Numbered from the stretch's first letter, positions 1 to 8,789 are shown. The stretch: 32,681 nucleotides of DNA from Deltaproteobacteria bacterium (GCA_022601195.1 JAHZIX010000009.1:1-32681), one strand, 5' to 3'. Numbers and translations: made by a program. The notes: a model not told the origin generated them from the sequence alone.

Positions 1-164
1 CCTTCCCCCTGGCCGTGCAGAAGGCTTCGGGCAAGCCCGACAGGAGAGAGATTCCTCTTCAATAGGAATCTTGCGGAAGAGGTCCTGGCTTTCGCGGCTC
101 ACTCCGAAAGATGAGCTTTGAGGTTTTCAGCAAACTTCCGAACAACCTAGGCTCCAAGGGGTCC
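1..164. other. Left-edge non-coding stretch with two short palindromes
   Basis: No convincing gene is visible here. It lies downstream of the minus-strand gene that ends at 165. Two short inverted repeats are present: TCGGGC-AA-GCCCGA at 27-40, and GATTCCT / AGGAATC at 50-56 and 64-70 with a 7-base loop. Neither is followed by a T-run on either strand, so they are not good intrinsic terminators. A plus-strand gene could end near 65, but only about 20 codons would be in the window. Confidence 0.4.
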
Positions 165-509
165 TCACGACTCATTAGGATTCGGATTGGGATCTTCCGC
201 CGTCCAGGAACCCGGGATGGTGGTATCCGTATCGCCCCCTAGGATGCAGCTGATCTCCTTGTTGGGCACCACTACCTCAATAGTGAAAGACGTTTGGGTC
301 GAACCGGAGAACTTGCCCCGAAGGACGTCCTTTTCCTCGTCGTAGGTGACCCCTTGATAGAGACCGGAATGCCCTGCGTCGAGGCAGGTCACTGTGGGTT
401 GAAAACCATCGGTCTCGACCCGGAGCGGATGCTTCAGAGTTTCATAGTCCTTCATCGCCCGTTCCACGGCCTCGATGCGGTAGTTGCCAGTGAAATCTTC
501 CAATGCCAT
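165..509 (-). CDS. Small hypothetical protein downstream of the TPR-CHAT gene
   Basis: A 114-residue protein that I do not recognise. It has no signal peptide and no membrane segment. It starts with a short helical part (residues 5-25) and continues as an apparently beta-rich segment with alternating hydrophobic residues (about 45-95), ending in an Asn-Pro repeat tail (DPNPNPNES). It has two cysteines (42 and 88). The ATG at 509 has only a weak AAAGG ribosome site. It starts 63 bases after the TPR-CHAT stop on the same strand, so the two may be co-transcribed. Small genes beside CHAT proteins can encode partners or substrates, but nothing in this sequence proves that. Its existence as a gene is likely; its function is unknown. 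Confidence 0.6.
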   Translation of the reverse strand: MALEDFTGNYRIEAVERAMKDYETLKHPLRVETDGFQPTVTCLDAGHSGLYQGVTYDEEKDVLRGKFSGSTQTSFTIEVVVPNKEISCILGGDTDTTIPGSWTAEDPNPNPNES

Positions 510-572
510 CGCTTTGCCTTTCTTTGTCCAAATAAGTGAGCTTCAACCGCCGCCAATAGCCTTCTCGCCGGC

Positions 573-3500
573 CTATTGCCAATCCCCTTGAAGAACCCAG
601 GGAGCCCAGTAGAAGGGTGATTTCCAGCGGTGTCGGCTTCGTAAGTCGAGTTGAGCTTGCCGCAGCGCTGCCGCCGGCCGTAAACCACTCTTCCAAAGAT
701 GACGATAGAGGGACTCCATGAGCTCGGCGGCAGCCCGATCTTGGAGGGCCCAAAGACTTGCCGCCACGCTGCGGGAGCCGGCGTGCAGGAAGCCCCGGGA
801 GAGACCCAATAGGCCTTCCCCTTTCAGCTCCCGCCCCAGGGCTGTACGGCAGCCACTGAGCACGACGAGTTCCGCGTCGAGGCGGAGATCATAAATATCC
901 CCCAAACGCAGCCAACCTTTCAGCGCCCGGCCTTCGGCATCCCGCAGGGAAAGCAACAGCCCTCCCGATTCCGGTCTCACGGCGTCCACCAAACCGTGGG
1001 ATGCCAGGTGAAGGAAACGGTACTGGGACAGATCCTCCGCCAGCAGAGTTTCCACCCGGGCCTCAAATCCCAAGAGAACGTCGACTCGCTTGGTACCGAG
1101 CTCGGCAATGGCACTGGCTTCCTCCTGAGAGTAGGCTAGACGGGGGAAGAGGTCATCCTCTTGCGAGCGCAGGCGTTGCTCTGCAGCGTTGGGGAATGCC
1201 GACCCTCCCCAGGAAGGCGGCACTGCTGAGGAGGGAAGGGCTGCTGAGGAAGAAAAGACTTGCGCGGAGGGCAACGGAGGAACCGCCGCCAACCGCGGAT
1301 CCCGGTCGCTGAAAACCGGATCCGCCAAGACCAGAGCACGGCGCCCGCTCCCCGGAGAAGCCGGAAGCCACCGTCGTCTCGCCAAAATAGACGCCACGGA
1401 CGGTACTGAGACCACCTCGAACCGGTCCAGAAGAATCTCCCGGGGCGAACCCATGGCCGGCAAAGCTGCGAAGGGCAGAAGGTGGAGAGCACCATCCGCC
1501 ACGATGACAATGCGCCCAATGCTACCTTGCGCCAACTTCTCGGCCACCGGCCCAACGAGCCAGGAAGAGAGCTCCGCGGCAGGAGCGTCGGCGACGGCAT
1601 TGGGTAAGAGGGTGCTCCAGCCGTCGTAGACCTTCGCCACCGAAGCTTCGATCTCACCTCTACCGGGCAGCTCGTGAACGGTGATGCCTTCTCCATCGAC
1701 CGACCAGAGAAGGCTCCGAGGCTCGGCCAGGAGCACCTCCAGCAAAAGGGTATCGCTCCCCAGAAGCTGGGCGATGTCGGCCCTGGAAACCGCTGTTGGG
1801 GCCACCAAAGTGGCATAGCGAGGATCCCCCTGACGAAGCCTCCCTTCGAGCAGATCGAGCTGCCGCTGAAGCTCGACGATTTCCGATTCCAAGACCTCTT
1901 TGCCAGCACTGGCGGGGCCAGGTCGAGGGGCTCGCCGTTGCCGATCTGCTTTGAGGTTGAGACGACGGCGCAGCTCTTGTCGCTGCTTCAGCAAAATCGG
2001 CTCCGAAATTTCCGTGGAGATTTGGGCGCCGCCAGCTTCGAGCAGATCCACCAACGATCTAGCCCGGGCGCGCTCGCTCACTTGGAAAGCTCTCCAGTCG
2101 AAGCCTTCGGCGGGTTGCCGCCGGTGAAGCTCCACCAGGGCCCCCGCTTGCACTTCGAAGGCTTCTCTCTGGGCGGCGAAAAAACTAGCCTGAAGCTCCG
2201 GGCTGGCGAGGCGATAACGCAAGGTCTCTATGGTCTCGAGGGCAGCCTCCACTTCACGCAGCGCAGCTCCCGGCTCCCCCTGTTCTCGGTAGGCGCGAGC
2301 CAGGGTGACCCGAGTGATCGCCGCCGACCGGGCATCTCCGGCAGCCAGGCGCAAGCGCAGACTCTCCCGCAAGGGCGCTAGCGCCTCAGCGGAGCGCTCC
2401 AGAATGATCAAGGCCCGAACCAGGCCCTGAAGGGCCTCAGCCCGGCGCACGACATCGCCGTCGGAGTCGAGCAGCCGAATCGCCTTTTCAAAGGCGAGGC
2501 GAGCCGCCCGTGCATCCCCGGAGCTCAAGCGGCAGTGGGCGAGGCGAACCAGGGAGGAGCCGACCCGTCGGCCCCCGTCGACCTCCCGGGCCAAGTCCAA
2601 AGCTCGCTGGAGCAATGCCAGTCCAGCAGGGAACTCTCCGGTATCGCAGCGCAATTGCCCTAGATGCCCGAGGGTGGAGACCTCGCCACGACTGTCCCCA
2701 AGTCGGCGACGCAAAGCGAGCGCATCGACAAAGTAGGATCTGGCCCGCTCGACTTCCCCCAGGTTCCGGTAGGCAGCTCCTAGATTGCTGAGAGTCGCCG
2801 CCAATTGGCGCTGGTTCCCCAACTCCTCCTGCAAGGCCTTGGCCTGGTCGTAGAGAACCAACGCCTCTTGCACCTCCCCCACTCCTCGGTAGACCACCGC
2901 TAAATTGTTGAGAGCCTGAGCTCGCCCTGCGCGGTCTCCCACCGCTTCCTGGATCTCCAAGGCCCGTTGGTAGCTGGCGATGGCCGGGCTCGGCTCGCCG
3001 AGGGCAAAATAGGCATACCCAAGGTTATTGTGGGCGATTCCCTCCCACCGGAGCTCCCCGAGGTGGCGAAACCGGTCGCGGGCCGCAGCGTAGCAATCGA
3101 CCGCTTCCGTCAGATCGCCTCGGGCGTGGGTAATCAAGCAGAGATTCTGCTGAATTTCCGCTTCGGCAGAGTCTTCACCGAGCCCTGCTAGGCCTTCCAG
3201 GGCCCCTCGGAAGTGCCCTTCGGCCTCCCCCAGTTCCCCGAGATCCCAAGAGGTCAGACCGAGGTCGTTTCGCGCAATTGCCTCCCCTAGGGAACCCGCC
3301 GAGGTCCGCCAGATCTCTGCCGCCTGGCGGTAGAGGTCTCGAGCCTGGGGAGACCGGCCTAGCTGGCGATGAATTCTTCCTTGAGCCTGTAGAGACGCCG
3401 CTTGGCGCTGTCGCGATCCCGACTCCCCGAACAGCAGAGCTGCTTCTCCGAAGGCTTGCAATGCTTCTTCCAGGACCTGGGAGGTTGTCCCGCTGCTCTC

Positions 3501-4079
3501 GCCGCTCTCACCGTTCTGCTCCTCGACCTGCTGGGCCCCTTGGCCCACGCCGCTGGCGGCAAACCAACTAGCTCCCCGGGTCCAAGCGATTTCAGCCAGT
3601 CGACGATTCTCAGCCTCTGAGTCTTCTAGGTCCAGTATTTCGGTGGAGACTCGGTACCCTCCTCGGCTCACCCCCTGCCACGCAGATCGAAGGATGATCG
3701 TCACAGCGCCGACGGGTGGATCCTGAAGCACTGCTGACTCGAAGCCGAAGCGCTCCAAGGGGCTATCCACCTCAACGAGCTTGCCGCCCCCGGGACCGAG
3801 GATCTCAAGGGTCAAGTCGACCCCCAACTGCTCCACGAAGACTCGGGTGGCCCTCCCCGGAGTCAGAGAGATCTCATATTGGCGTACCTCTCCAGCAGCC
3901 AACTCACCAGCTCCCACCAGACTCCGTGGCTGAGCGCCGAGCTCCCCGGGCATCAAAGGCATCAAAGCCATCAGCGCCCAGAGGCCTAGAGCTCCGCACC
4001 TACAAGACTGGCCCAAAAAGGTTTTTCCCCACAGGGCTAAGCTTGTTAGATCGAAGCCTTTGGGCAGAAAATGTTTCAT
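573..4079 (-). CDS. Exported TPR-CHAT protein (caspase-like CHAT domain)
   Basis: A large protein of 1168 residues from the ATG at 4079. I chose that start because it puts a signal peptide at the N-terminus (hydrophobic core about 28-43, likely cleavage after GELGA near 49); a start at 4178 would bury it. Residues about 53-149 look like a PPC-type beta domain. About ten TPR units with a strict 40-residue period cover about 201-620, with repeated NNLG and GE motifs. The C-terminal CHAT domain (about 780-1168) has the clan-CD dyad: His1028 in LHLASHG and Cys1077 in LSGCRTALG. CHAT domains are caspase-like and either cleave proteins or act as scaffolds. An exported form would act in the periplasm or at the surface. 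No good Shine-Dalgarno lies before 4079. A small unknown gene follows 63 bases downstream. The substrate is unknown. Confidence 0.92.
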   Translation of the reverse strand: MKHFLPKGFDLTSLALWGKTFLGQSCRCGALGLWALMALMPLMPGELGAQPRSLVGAGELAAGEVRQYEISLTPGRATRVFVEQLGVDLTLEILGPGGGKLVEVDSPLERFGFESAVLQDPPVGAVTIILRSAWQGVSRGGYRVSTEILDLEDSEAENRRLAEIAWTRGASWFAASGVGQGAQQVEEQNGESGESSGTTSQVLEEALQAFGEAALLFGESGSRQRQAASLQAQGRIHRQLGRSPQARDLYRQAAEIWRTSAGSLGEAIARNDLGLTSWDLGELGEAEGHFRGALEGLAGLGEDSAEAEIQQNLCLITHARGDLTEAVDCYAAARDRFRHLGELRWEGIAHNNLGYAYFALGEPSPAIASYQRALEIQEAVGDRAGRAQALNNLAVVYRGVGEVQEALVLYDQAKALQEELGNQRQLAATLSNLGAAYRNLGEVERARSYFVDALALRRRLGDSRGEVSTLGHLGQLRCDTGEFPAGLALLQRALDLAREVDGGRRVGSSLVRLAHCRLSSGDARAARLAFEKAIRLLDSDGDVVRRAEALQGLVRALIILERSAEALAPLRESLRLRLAAGDARSAAITRVTLARAYREQGEPGAALREVEAALETIETLRYRLASPELQASFFAAQREAFEVQAGALVELHRRQPAEGFDWRAFQVSERARARSLVDLLEAGGAQISTEISEPILLKQRQELRRRLNLKADRQRRAPRPGPASAGKEVLESEIVELQRQLDLLEGRLRQGDPRYATLVAPTAVSRADIAQLLGSDTLLLEVLLAEPRSLLWSVDGEGITVHELPGRGEIEASVAKVYDGWSTLLPNAVADAPAAELSSWLVGPVAEKLAQGSIGRIVIVADGALHLLPFAALPAMGSPREILLDRFEVVSVPSVASILARRRWLPASPGSGRRALVLADPVFSDRDPRLAAVPPLPSAQVFSSSAALPSSAVPPSWGGSAFPNAAEQRLRSQEDDLFPRLAYSQEEASAIAELGTKRVDVLLGFEARVETLLAEDLSQYRFLHLASHGLVDAVRPESGGLLLSLRDAEGRALKGWLRLGDIYDLRLDAELVVLSGCRTALGRELKGEGLLGLSRGFLHAGSRSVAASLWALQDRAAAELMESLYRHLWKSGLRPAAALRQAQLDLRSRHRWKSPFYWAPWVLQGDWQ

Positions 4080-4107
4080 GGGTTTGAGCCCGCAGTATAA
4101 CTTGGCG

Positions 4108-4122
4108 CCAGGCGGCGCCTGG
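4108..4122. repeat. 15-bp perfect palindrome upstream of the TPR-CHAT start
   Basis: CCAGGCG-G-CGCCTGG forms a perfect palindrome about 30-43 bases before the TPR-CHAT ATG. A TATACT hexamer (minus strand, 4094-4099) lies between it and the gene and could be a -10 box, which would give a very short leader. No matching -35 is present. The palindrome may be an operator; this is inference. Confidence 0.35.
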
Positions 4123-4207
4123 GGCAGAAGAAACGGTCGTGACACCTCCAGCCTGGCTAAGATCCGACGAAGGCCCACCGAGGCAGATGACTAGGGCGAG
4201 TCGACCG

Positions 4208-4222
4208 GGCTCCCCCGGAGCC
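4208..4222 (-). other. Hairpin between the NIPSNAP gene and the TPR-CHAT gene
   Basis: GGCTCC and GGAGCC pair perfectly around a 3-base loop, 79 bases past the NIPSNAP stop on the minus strand. It is not followed by a T-run, so it is at best a weak terminator. The 221-base gap between these genes otherwise holds no gene that I can support. Confidence 0.3.
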
Positions 4223-4300
4223 ATAAGAAGCCACCAAAGACCACAGAGAGACACGCTCCCGGTACCTCGAGATCTTCAGGGGAAAGACCCGTTGCTGATC

Positions 4301-4606
4301 TCACCCCAACTCGACTCCCTCCAGCAATCGATTGCGTCGATGCACGATGAGCCCAGCGGACGCTCGGGTAAAAGCTTGCCATTGCGGATCCTGGGCGAGA
4401 CGAGCTCGCCGCTGAGCTCGGTCCTCCACACTCTGGTACCGCCACATGTGAACCCAACCATCGAGCTCCCCCACTTCTACGGAAAAGATTCCTAGGGGCT
4501 CACCCAGATGCCGCCGCTGCGCCTCATAGCCTCCCTGCCGGTAGAGACTCAACAACTCGCCGAGCTTCCCTGTCGCCAAGGTGTAGGTCCGTTCGTCGAC
4601 AATCAT
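4301..4606 (-). CDS. NIPSNAP family protein
   Basis: A 101-residue protein with the family's characteristic opening: MIVDERTYTLATGKLGELL, then Leu-Tyr-x-x-x-Gly, and a later WVHMWRYQSVEDRAQRRARL block. NIPSNAP proteins are small ferredoxin-like-fold (dimeric alpha-beta barrel) proteins of about 100 residues per domain whose bacterial role is poorly defined. Its ATG lies inside the last codons of the amine oxidase (ATGA overlap of stop and start), and a GGAGGAG ribosome site sits in the oxidase tail, so it is translationally coupled to it. This suggests that the two proteins work together or are needed in fixed ratio. Family call is strong; function is open. Confidence 0.88.
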   Translation of the reverse strand: MIVDERTYTLATGKLGELLSLYRQGGYEAQRRHLGEPLGIFSVEVGELDGWVHMWRYQSVEDRAQRRARLAQDPQWQAFTRASAGLIVHRRNRLLEGVELG

Positions 4607-6288
4607 GAATCTCCTCCTCCTTCCCCCTCGGTGCCCGAGGTCCGCAACATCTCAGCAACCTCTCGCAGGGAAGACTCCAAGGCCCCTTGGATCCAAGCGG
4701 GTGCGATGGAAAGATGCTCTCCGGCAAAGAACACCCGTCCCTCCGGGCGCTTGGCCTCTGCCCAATGGTCCACCAGGTAGTTGGGTTCGGTGATGCCTAC
4801 CCCTCCCTGGGTCCAACGGTAATCATCCCAGGACCAGGCCAGGTGATGCACCGGATTCCTCACCGCAGCTCCATGGACCGCCTCCAGGCTGCCGATCACC
4901 GCAGCTCGTCGCTGCTCCGGGGAGAGGTTCTGTAGGGCCTTGGCCCCATCGTTGAGAGTGTAGGCCCCCAACAAAGTCGCCGGTCCGGAAGTCGAGGCCT
5001 TGGCACGAGACTCGGAAGCGTTATCCAAGGAAGCGCTATTCGGTGCCGCCTCTTCCGTGGTGCCCACGTAGAGACCGAACATTCCGCTGAGCTCGTCGCC
5101 GGAACGGGTTTGGAAGGTCAGGCCACTGGGCTCCGGCTCCGCCGCCGGAATGTTGTCCATGGGGTAGTAGGCCTCTCGAAAGTACTCTACCTTCTGGTCA
5201 GGGCCGTCGGTCTTGGAACGACCCCCAAAGATGCCTTCGTCCTCCCAAAACCGAGTCTCATAGGCCAGTAGATCTTTGCACGCAGAGGCGTAGCCCATGC
5301 CGCGAATGGCCGCTGTTTTGGGTCTGCTGACCCCTTCCAGAGGCATCTTCGCCAGAACGGGAAAGGGCAGCGTCACCAAGAGATTCTGGAAATGTTGGAA
5401 TCGCACCGCCGAGGACCCCCGATCCCGCACCTGAACCACTTTCCGGTCGGGGAAGATATCTTCCACCTCCTGATTGAAGCGTATGTGCACTCCGGGAGGC
5501 AGTCGATCCCGCAGCCCGGTTGGCAGACGGTCGAAGCCGCCAATGATCTCTTCGAATTTCGGATTCAGGTGATTCAGCTCGTCCCGAAGCAAGGCAGCCA
5601 TGCTCCAATCCCAAACCGCCGCGATGCCCAGTACCCGCCCCATCAGATCCAGGGCGCCTTCACTGGCGCCAGCGCTTTGTAGATGCTGGTACCAGGACTG
5701 GCGGTCCAGCTGCTCCAGAAAAGGATCACGAAAGTCGCCGGCCAGCAGGGCGGCCCGGCGTTCTTCGGTCAACTCATTCATCACATCTCTCTGGTAATAG
5801 CCCAAGAGGTTCCCCGGGTTCTGGGCAGCCTCTCGTCTCTCTTCCGGGGTTAGACGATCGTGAAAGAGGGGGTAGATCTTCTGGCTGTACTCGGTCTCCC
5901 TCGCCAGGGTATCGCCGATGGCGAAGTAGCCTGTACCGAGGGAGTTGCAAAAGGGCCGGAGATCCCCACTGCCGAGGCCAGCCTTCGCCAAGTAGTGGTG
6001 AGTGTAGTCATGATTGTGGGGAATCCTCATGGCGGACCTCTCGCCGTAGAAACGGCCATCCTCCGAGCGCCAGGTCCACAAACGGCCGCCGACTCGATCC
6101 GCCGTCGCTTCCAAAATCTCCACCCGATGCCCTCGACCTGCCAATTCGAAGGCCGCAGCGAGGCCGGCAATGCCGGCTCCGAGGATGAGAAAGTGCTGCC
6201 GAGGGCGCCCCCGATCCGCCTGATCGATGTGAGCGAGAGCCTCCTCTACGGACCGCCAATATCTTTGCTGTTGTTTTTCTTCAGTCAT
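4603..6288 (-). CDS. Flavin-dependent amine/L-amino-acid oxidase
   Basis: A 561-residue FAD enzyme of the monoamine oxidase/L-amino-acid oxidase superfamily, expected to oxidise a primary amine or amino acid with release of H2O2 and ammonia. A dinucleotide-binding motif GAGIAG is at residues 37-42, with Glu60 (EILEA) for the ribose and the GG motif RVGGRL at 65-70. The substrate-side segment GERSAMRIPHNHDYTHHYL follows, and the C-terminal flavin motif GRVFFAGEHLSIAPAWIQGA is present. No signal peptide is seen, so it is likely cytoplasmic. An AGGAG ribosome site precedes the ATG at 6288. It follows the multicopper oxidase by 64 bases and overlaps the NIPSNAP gene by four bases. The exact substrate cannot be read from the sequence. 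Confidence 0.9.
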   Translation of the reverse strand: MTEEKQQQRYWRSVEEALAHIDQADRGRPRQHFLILGAGIAGLAAAFELAGRGHRVEILEATADRVGGRLWTWRSEDGRFYGERSAMRIPHNHDYTHHYLAKAGLGSGDLRPFCNSLGTGYFAIGDTLARETEYSQKIYPLFHDRLTPEERREAAQNPGNLLGYYQRDVMNELTEERRAALLAGDFRDPFLEQLDRQSWYQHLQSAGASEGALDLMGRVLGIAAVWDWSMAALLRDELNHLNPKFEEIIGGFDRLPTGLRDRLPPGVHIRFNQEVEDIFPDRKVVQVRDRGSSAVRFQHFQNLLVTLPFPVLAKMPLEGVSRPKTAAIRGMGYASACKDLLAYETRFWEDEGIFGGRSKTDGPDQKVEYFREAYYPMDNIPAAEPEPSGLTFQTRSGDELSGMFGLYVGTTEEAAPNSASLDNASESRAKASTSGPATLLGAYTLNDGAKALQNLSPEQRRAAVIGSLEAVHGAAVRNPVHHLAWSWDDYRWTQGGVGITEPNYLVDHWAEAKRPEGRVFFAGEHLSIAPAWIQGALESSLREVAEMLRTSGTEGEGGGDS

Positions 6289-6352
6289 CGCCAGCTCCTA
6301 ACCTAGAACAATCAATTTTTGGTGGTGCATCTACCAACGGGTTTCGTAGGCG

Positions 6353-8116
6353 TCAGCGAATCTCGACGGTTTGCATCATCCCCAGGTCTTCATGAGTGAG
6401 GATGTGGCAATGAGTCACAAAACGACCATCGAACCGCTCGAAACGGCTGCGCACTCGCACTTGACCGTTGGGGGGAATGATCACGGTGTCTTTCCAAACC
6501 CGCGGCTTTCCCGGCTCCATGATTTGGAAGGCGTTGACGTGAATATGAAAGGGATGGGGCCCACTGGAGGTGTTGACCAAGAGCCACTCTTCCACGTCTC
6601 CCCTCTTGAGCTGAAACTTTGGCAAGGTGACGTCCGGATCGAAACACTCCCCTTCGATCATGAATTGGGGTGGCCGGGTACTTCCATCGACAGAGAAGGT
6701 GACTGTCTTGGGCGGCGCTGTGAGCTCGCCGTCTCGGATGTCTGGGAGCATCCGAACCGGTGCCGGGAGTCGGTTGGGAATGCCGCTGCCACAACCGTCT
6801 TCACTGCGCCGGCAGAGTTCTCCCCTCACCACGATCTCCGCCAAGATTTGTGCCCCCGCGGGGTCCGACCGCTTTTCCCCACCAGGGCCAAAGGCAGTGA
6901 AGTCGTACTTAGAAACCTTTTTCCTTAGGTAGTACACCCCTTCCTGAGTAGGGGCTATAGCGAGGAGGTCGACTCGATAGCCGGGGGACATCTCCACTTC
7001 GCTTACCGGCCTAGGAGCTGGAAATGTAATGCCGTCGGCGGCGATCTGAAGAAGCTGAAAAGGCCTTTGTCCAGTGGTTGCAGGGACGACTTCGAAGGGA
7101 ACGTCGGCGAAGACGCCGCCATCGATCAAGCGCCAACGCTCGATCTGACCGGGACGCATCGCGAAGCTAGGCTTGAGGCGTCCGTTGACTCGAGTATGCT
7201 TGGCAACGACATCGTTCCAATTGGAGTTGAGAGCACCGAAGTCCTCGATCTGGCCATCCTTGTCATAGGCGATTTGCTGCAACAGGAAGAGCCGCTCTCC
7301 GGCGCTCGCGATCTCTGGCACCTCATCCACATCCCCGGTCAGAATGAGCGCCCCAGCCATGCCACTGGCGAGCTGCATGGCGGTGGATCCATGGCGATGG
7401 GCGTGGTACCAGAAGGTGCCCGGGTAGTGCTCCGCGGGCTTCGTTCCTGGGTTCCCCGCTGGAAGAATGGGAAAGATGTAGTTGAATTTCTCCCCGGGCC
7501 CAATGCTCAGCAGGACATCGTCCGCGGGCTTCTTGGGAGAAATGTGCAGCCCATGGGTGTGAAGGTTAGTGGTGTTGAAATCGTGAGGCACATTGGGGCA
7601 GGCGGACATGGCGGCGTGGTGCGCCGCCGCCGCGGCTTCCGGGTCTGCGTGGGTGTTCGGGTTCGGAGGTAAATCGTTGCGAAGCTCGACCCGTAGCGTG
7701 TCCCCGGCTTTAGCCCGCAGAGTGGGCCCCATCAACATCCCGTTGTAGGAGCGAAGCCGGAGTTGCACCATCCTCCCGGTGTGATCCCTCACCAGGTGAT
7801 TCCCATAGGCGACCCGAAGGGTGGTGTTGAGGGCACCTCCCTTGGCCTTCACCTCGGGAGGTTGCCACCACTCTTCGACAGGCAATTCATACAGCGCCGT
7901 CGCCGCCAACTCTGCAGAGACCTTGGCTGTAGAAGCCGTCTTTACAGGTTCCGAAGCGGCGGTTTCCGAGGCGGTGGTTTCCGAGGCGGGAGGCTCCTTC
8001 CTGTCGTCACAAGCGACCTGAGGAGCTAGTAGGCCCCATAGAGCCAAGGCTGGAATCCAGCCTGTCCATCGATAGATTCCAAGGCGGGAACGATCTCGGC
8101 GAATGGGACTCTCCAT
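6353..8116 (-). CDS. Multicopper oxidase, exported
   Basis: A 587-residue three-cupredoxin-domain multicopper oxidase. All four copper ligand motifs are present: LHTHGLH (185-191), WYHAHRHG (236-243), HPFHIH (521-526) and HCHILTHEDLGMM (569-581), so type 1 and trinuclear sites should be intact. Such enzymes oxidise metal ions or phenols and reduce O2 to water. The N-terminus has an Arg pair (6-7), a hydrophobic stretch (17-32) and Cys36 in QVAC; this could be a Tat or Sec signal and a non-standard lipobox (Gln at -3). A Ser/Glu/Thr/Ala-rich linker (about 43-66) follows. The AGGAGGAG ribosome site is well placed before the ATG at 8116. It probably leads the transcript that continues into the amine oxidase. 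Confidence 0.93.
   Translation of the reverse strand: MESPIRRDRSRLGIYRWTGWIPALALWGLLAPQVACDDRKEPPASETTASETAASEPVKTASTAKVSAELAATALYELPVEEWWQPPEVKAKGGALNTTLRVAYGNHLVRDHTGRMVQLRLRSYNGMLMGPTLRAKAGDTLRVELRNDLPPNPNTHADPEAAAAAHHAAMSACPNVPHDFNTTNLHTHGLHISPKKPADDVLLSIGPGEKFNYIFPILPAGNPGTKPAEHYPGTFWYHAHRHGSTAMQLASGMAGALILTGDVDEVPEIASAGERLFLLQQIAYDKDGQIEDFGALNSNWNDVVAKHTRVNGRLKPSFAMRPGQIERWRLIDGGVFADVPFEVVPATTGQRPFQLLQIAADGITFPAPRPVSEVEMSPGYRVDLLAIAPTQEGVYYLRKKVSKYDFTAFGPGGEKRSDPAGAQILAEIVVRGELCRRSEDGCGSGIPNRLPAPVRMLPDIRDGELTAPPKTVTFSVDGSTRPPQFMIEGECFDPDVTLPKFQLKRGDVEEWLLVNTSSGPHPFHIHVNAFQIMEPGKPRVWKDTVIIPPNGQVRVRSRFERFDGRFVTHCHILTHEDLGMMQTVEIR
7946..7990. repeat. Three 15-bp coding repeats in the oxidase linker
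   Basis: Three near-identical 15-base units (GGTTTCCGAGGCGGT type) lie in tandem within the multicopper oxidase gene and encode the SETTA/SETAA/SEP linker. The repeat is in frame, so copy-number change would only lengthen or shorten the flexible linker. Confidence 0.7.
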
Positions 8117-8168
8117 GGGACACTCCTCCTGCGAAGGGCAATCAGAAATCCGTGCGCTAGCCTGAGCC

Positions 8169-8194
8169 AGACCGGCCAGAAAGACCGGCCAGCA
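8169..8194. repeat. Two 13-bp direct repeats upstream of the multicopper oxidase
   Basis: AGACCGGCCAGAA at 8169-8181 is followed at once by AGACCGGCCAGCA at 8182-8194. Each contains the small palindrome CCGG/GGCC. They lie 53-78 bases before the oxidase ATG, in the 223-base gap that otherwise holds nothing recognisable, so they could be tandem regulator sites. Confidence 0.5.
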
Positions 8195-8339
8195 CTACCA
8201 GCCAGACACACGGTTCGTCTAAAGCTGTTGTCCGTTCGTGTCGCGGGAAGAGTCGTTGTCTCAGAGAATCTGAACTTTTATTTCGAAACCGATCTTGGGA
8301 GCCTCACCGAAGAAGCAGGGAGGCCCCCGGCGATGTCCT

Positions 8340-8711
8340 TCAAACGTGTTGATCGACCAGAATCGGGTTGCCATCGGGGTCGACAACGATGAAGCTCGCT
8401 GGCCCGGCGGTGCTCTCGTCGGCTTCGTTGGTGAACTCGACCCCTTCCGCTTTCAACTGGCGCTGGAGATCCCGAACATCAGTGAACGAGTCGAGCTTCT
8501 CAGCGTTGCTGTCCCAGCCCGGGTTGAAGGTCAGGATGTTCTTGTCGAACATGCCTTGAAAGAGACCTATGTTGTGCTCTCCGTTCTTCATGATGAGCCA
8601 ATTCTGGGAAGCATCTCCGCCGAACACCGAAAAGCCCAACTTTTCATAGAAGGCCTTCGAGGCCTCGAGGTCCTTCACTGCCAGACTCACCGAAAAATTA
8701 CCAAGTTTCAT
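8340..8711 (-). CDS. VOC (glyoxalase/bleomycin-resistance fold) protein
   Basis: A 123-residue protein of the vicinal oxygen chelate superfamily. It opens with [21 protein letters not shown] and has the typical FYEKLGF, and near the end [16 protein letters not shown]. The start at 8711 is preferred over 8786 because GGAAG lies 7 bases before it and the VOC fold begins there. Members bind metal and act as lyases, dioxygenases or drug-binding proteins; the sequence has no feature that tells which. It lies 78 bases downstream of the small membrane protein on the same strand and may belong to that transcript. Confidence 0.88.
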   Translation of the reverse strand: MKLGNFSVSLAVKDLEASKAFYEKLGFSVFGGDASQNWLIMKNGEHNIGLFQGMFDKNILTFNPGWDSNAEKLDSFTDVRDLQRQLKAEGVEFTNEADESTAGPASFIVVDPDGNPILVDQHV

Positions 8712-8789
8712 GTTTCTTCCTTTGCGTGTTGAACGAACAGGCTTTGTAGCCCTAGCACCAGTATGGAGCAGATTTGCAAAAGGCAAGGA

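Noticed and set aside
3..65. Possible 3' end of a plus-strand gene (about 20 codons ending in TAG)
   Set aside because: Too short to judge; other frames are open over a similar length and no family signal is visible.
8260..8285. TCAGA-GAA-TCTGA stem followed by a T-rich run on the plus strand
   Set aside because: There is no plus-strand gene upstream that it could terminate, and the stem is only 5 bp.
8340..8786. Longer reading of the VOC gene starting at 8786
   Set aside because: The extra 25 residues do not fit the VOC fold, and a good ribosome site lies before the ATG at 8711.
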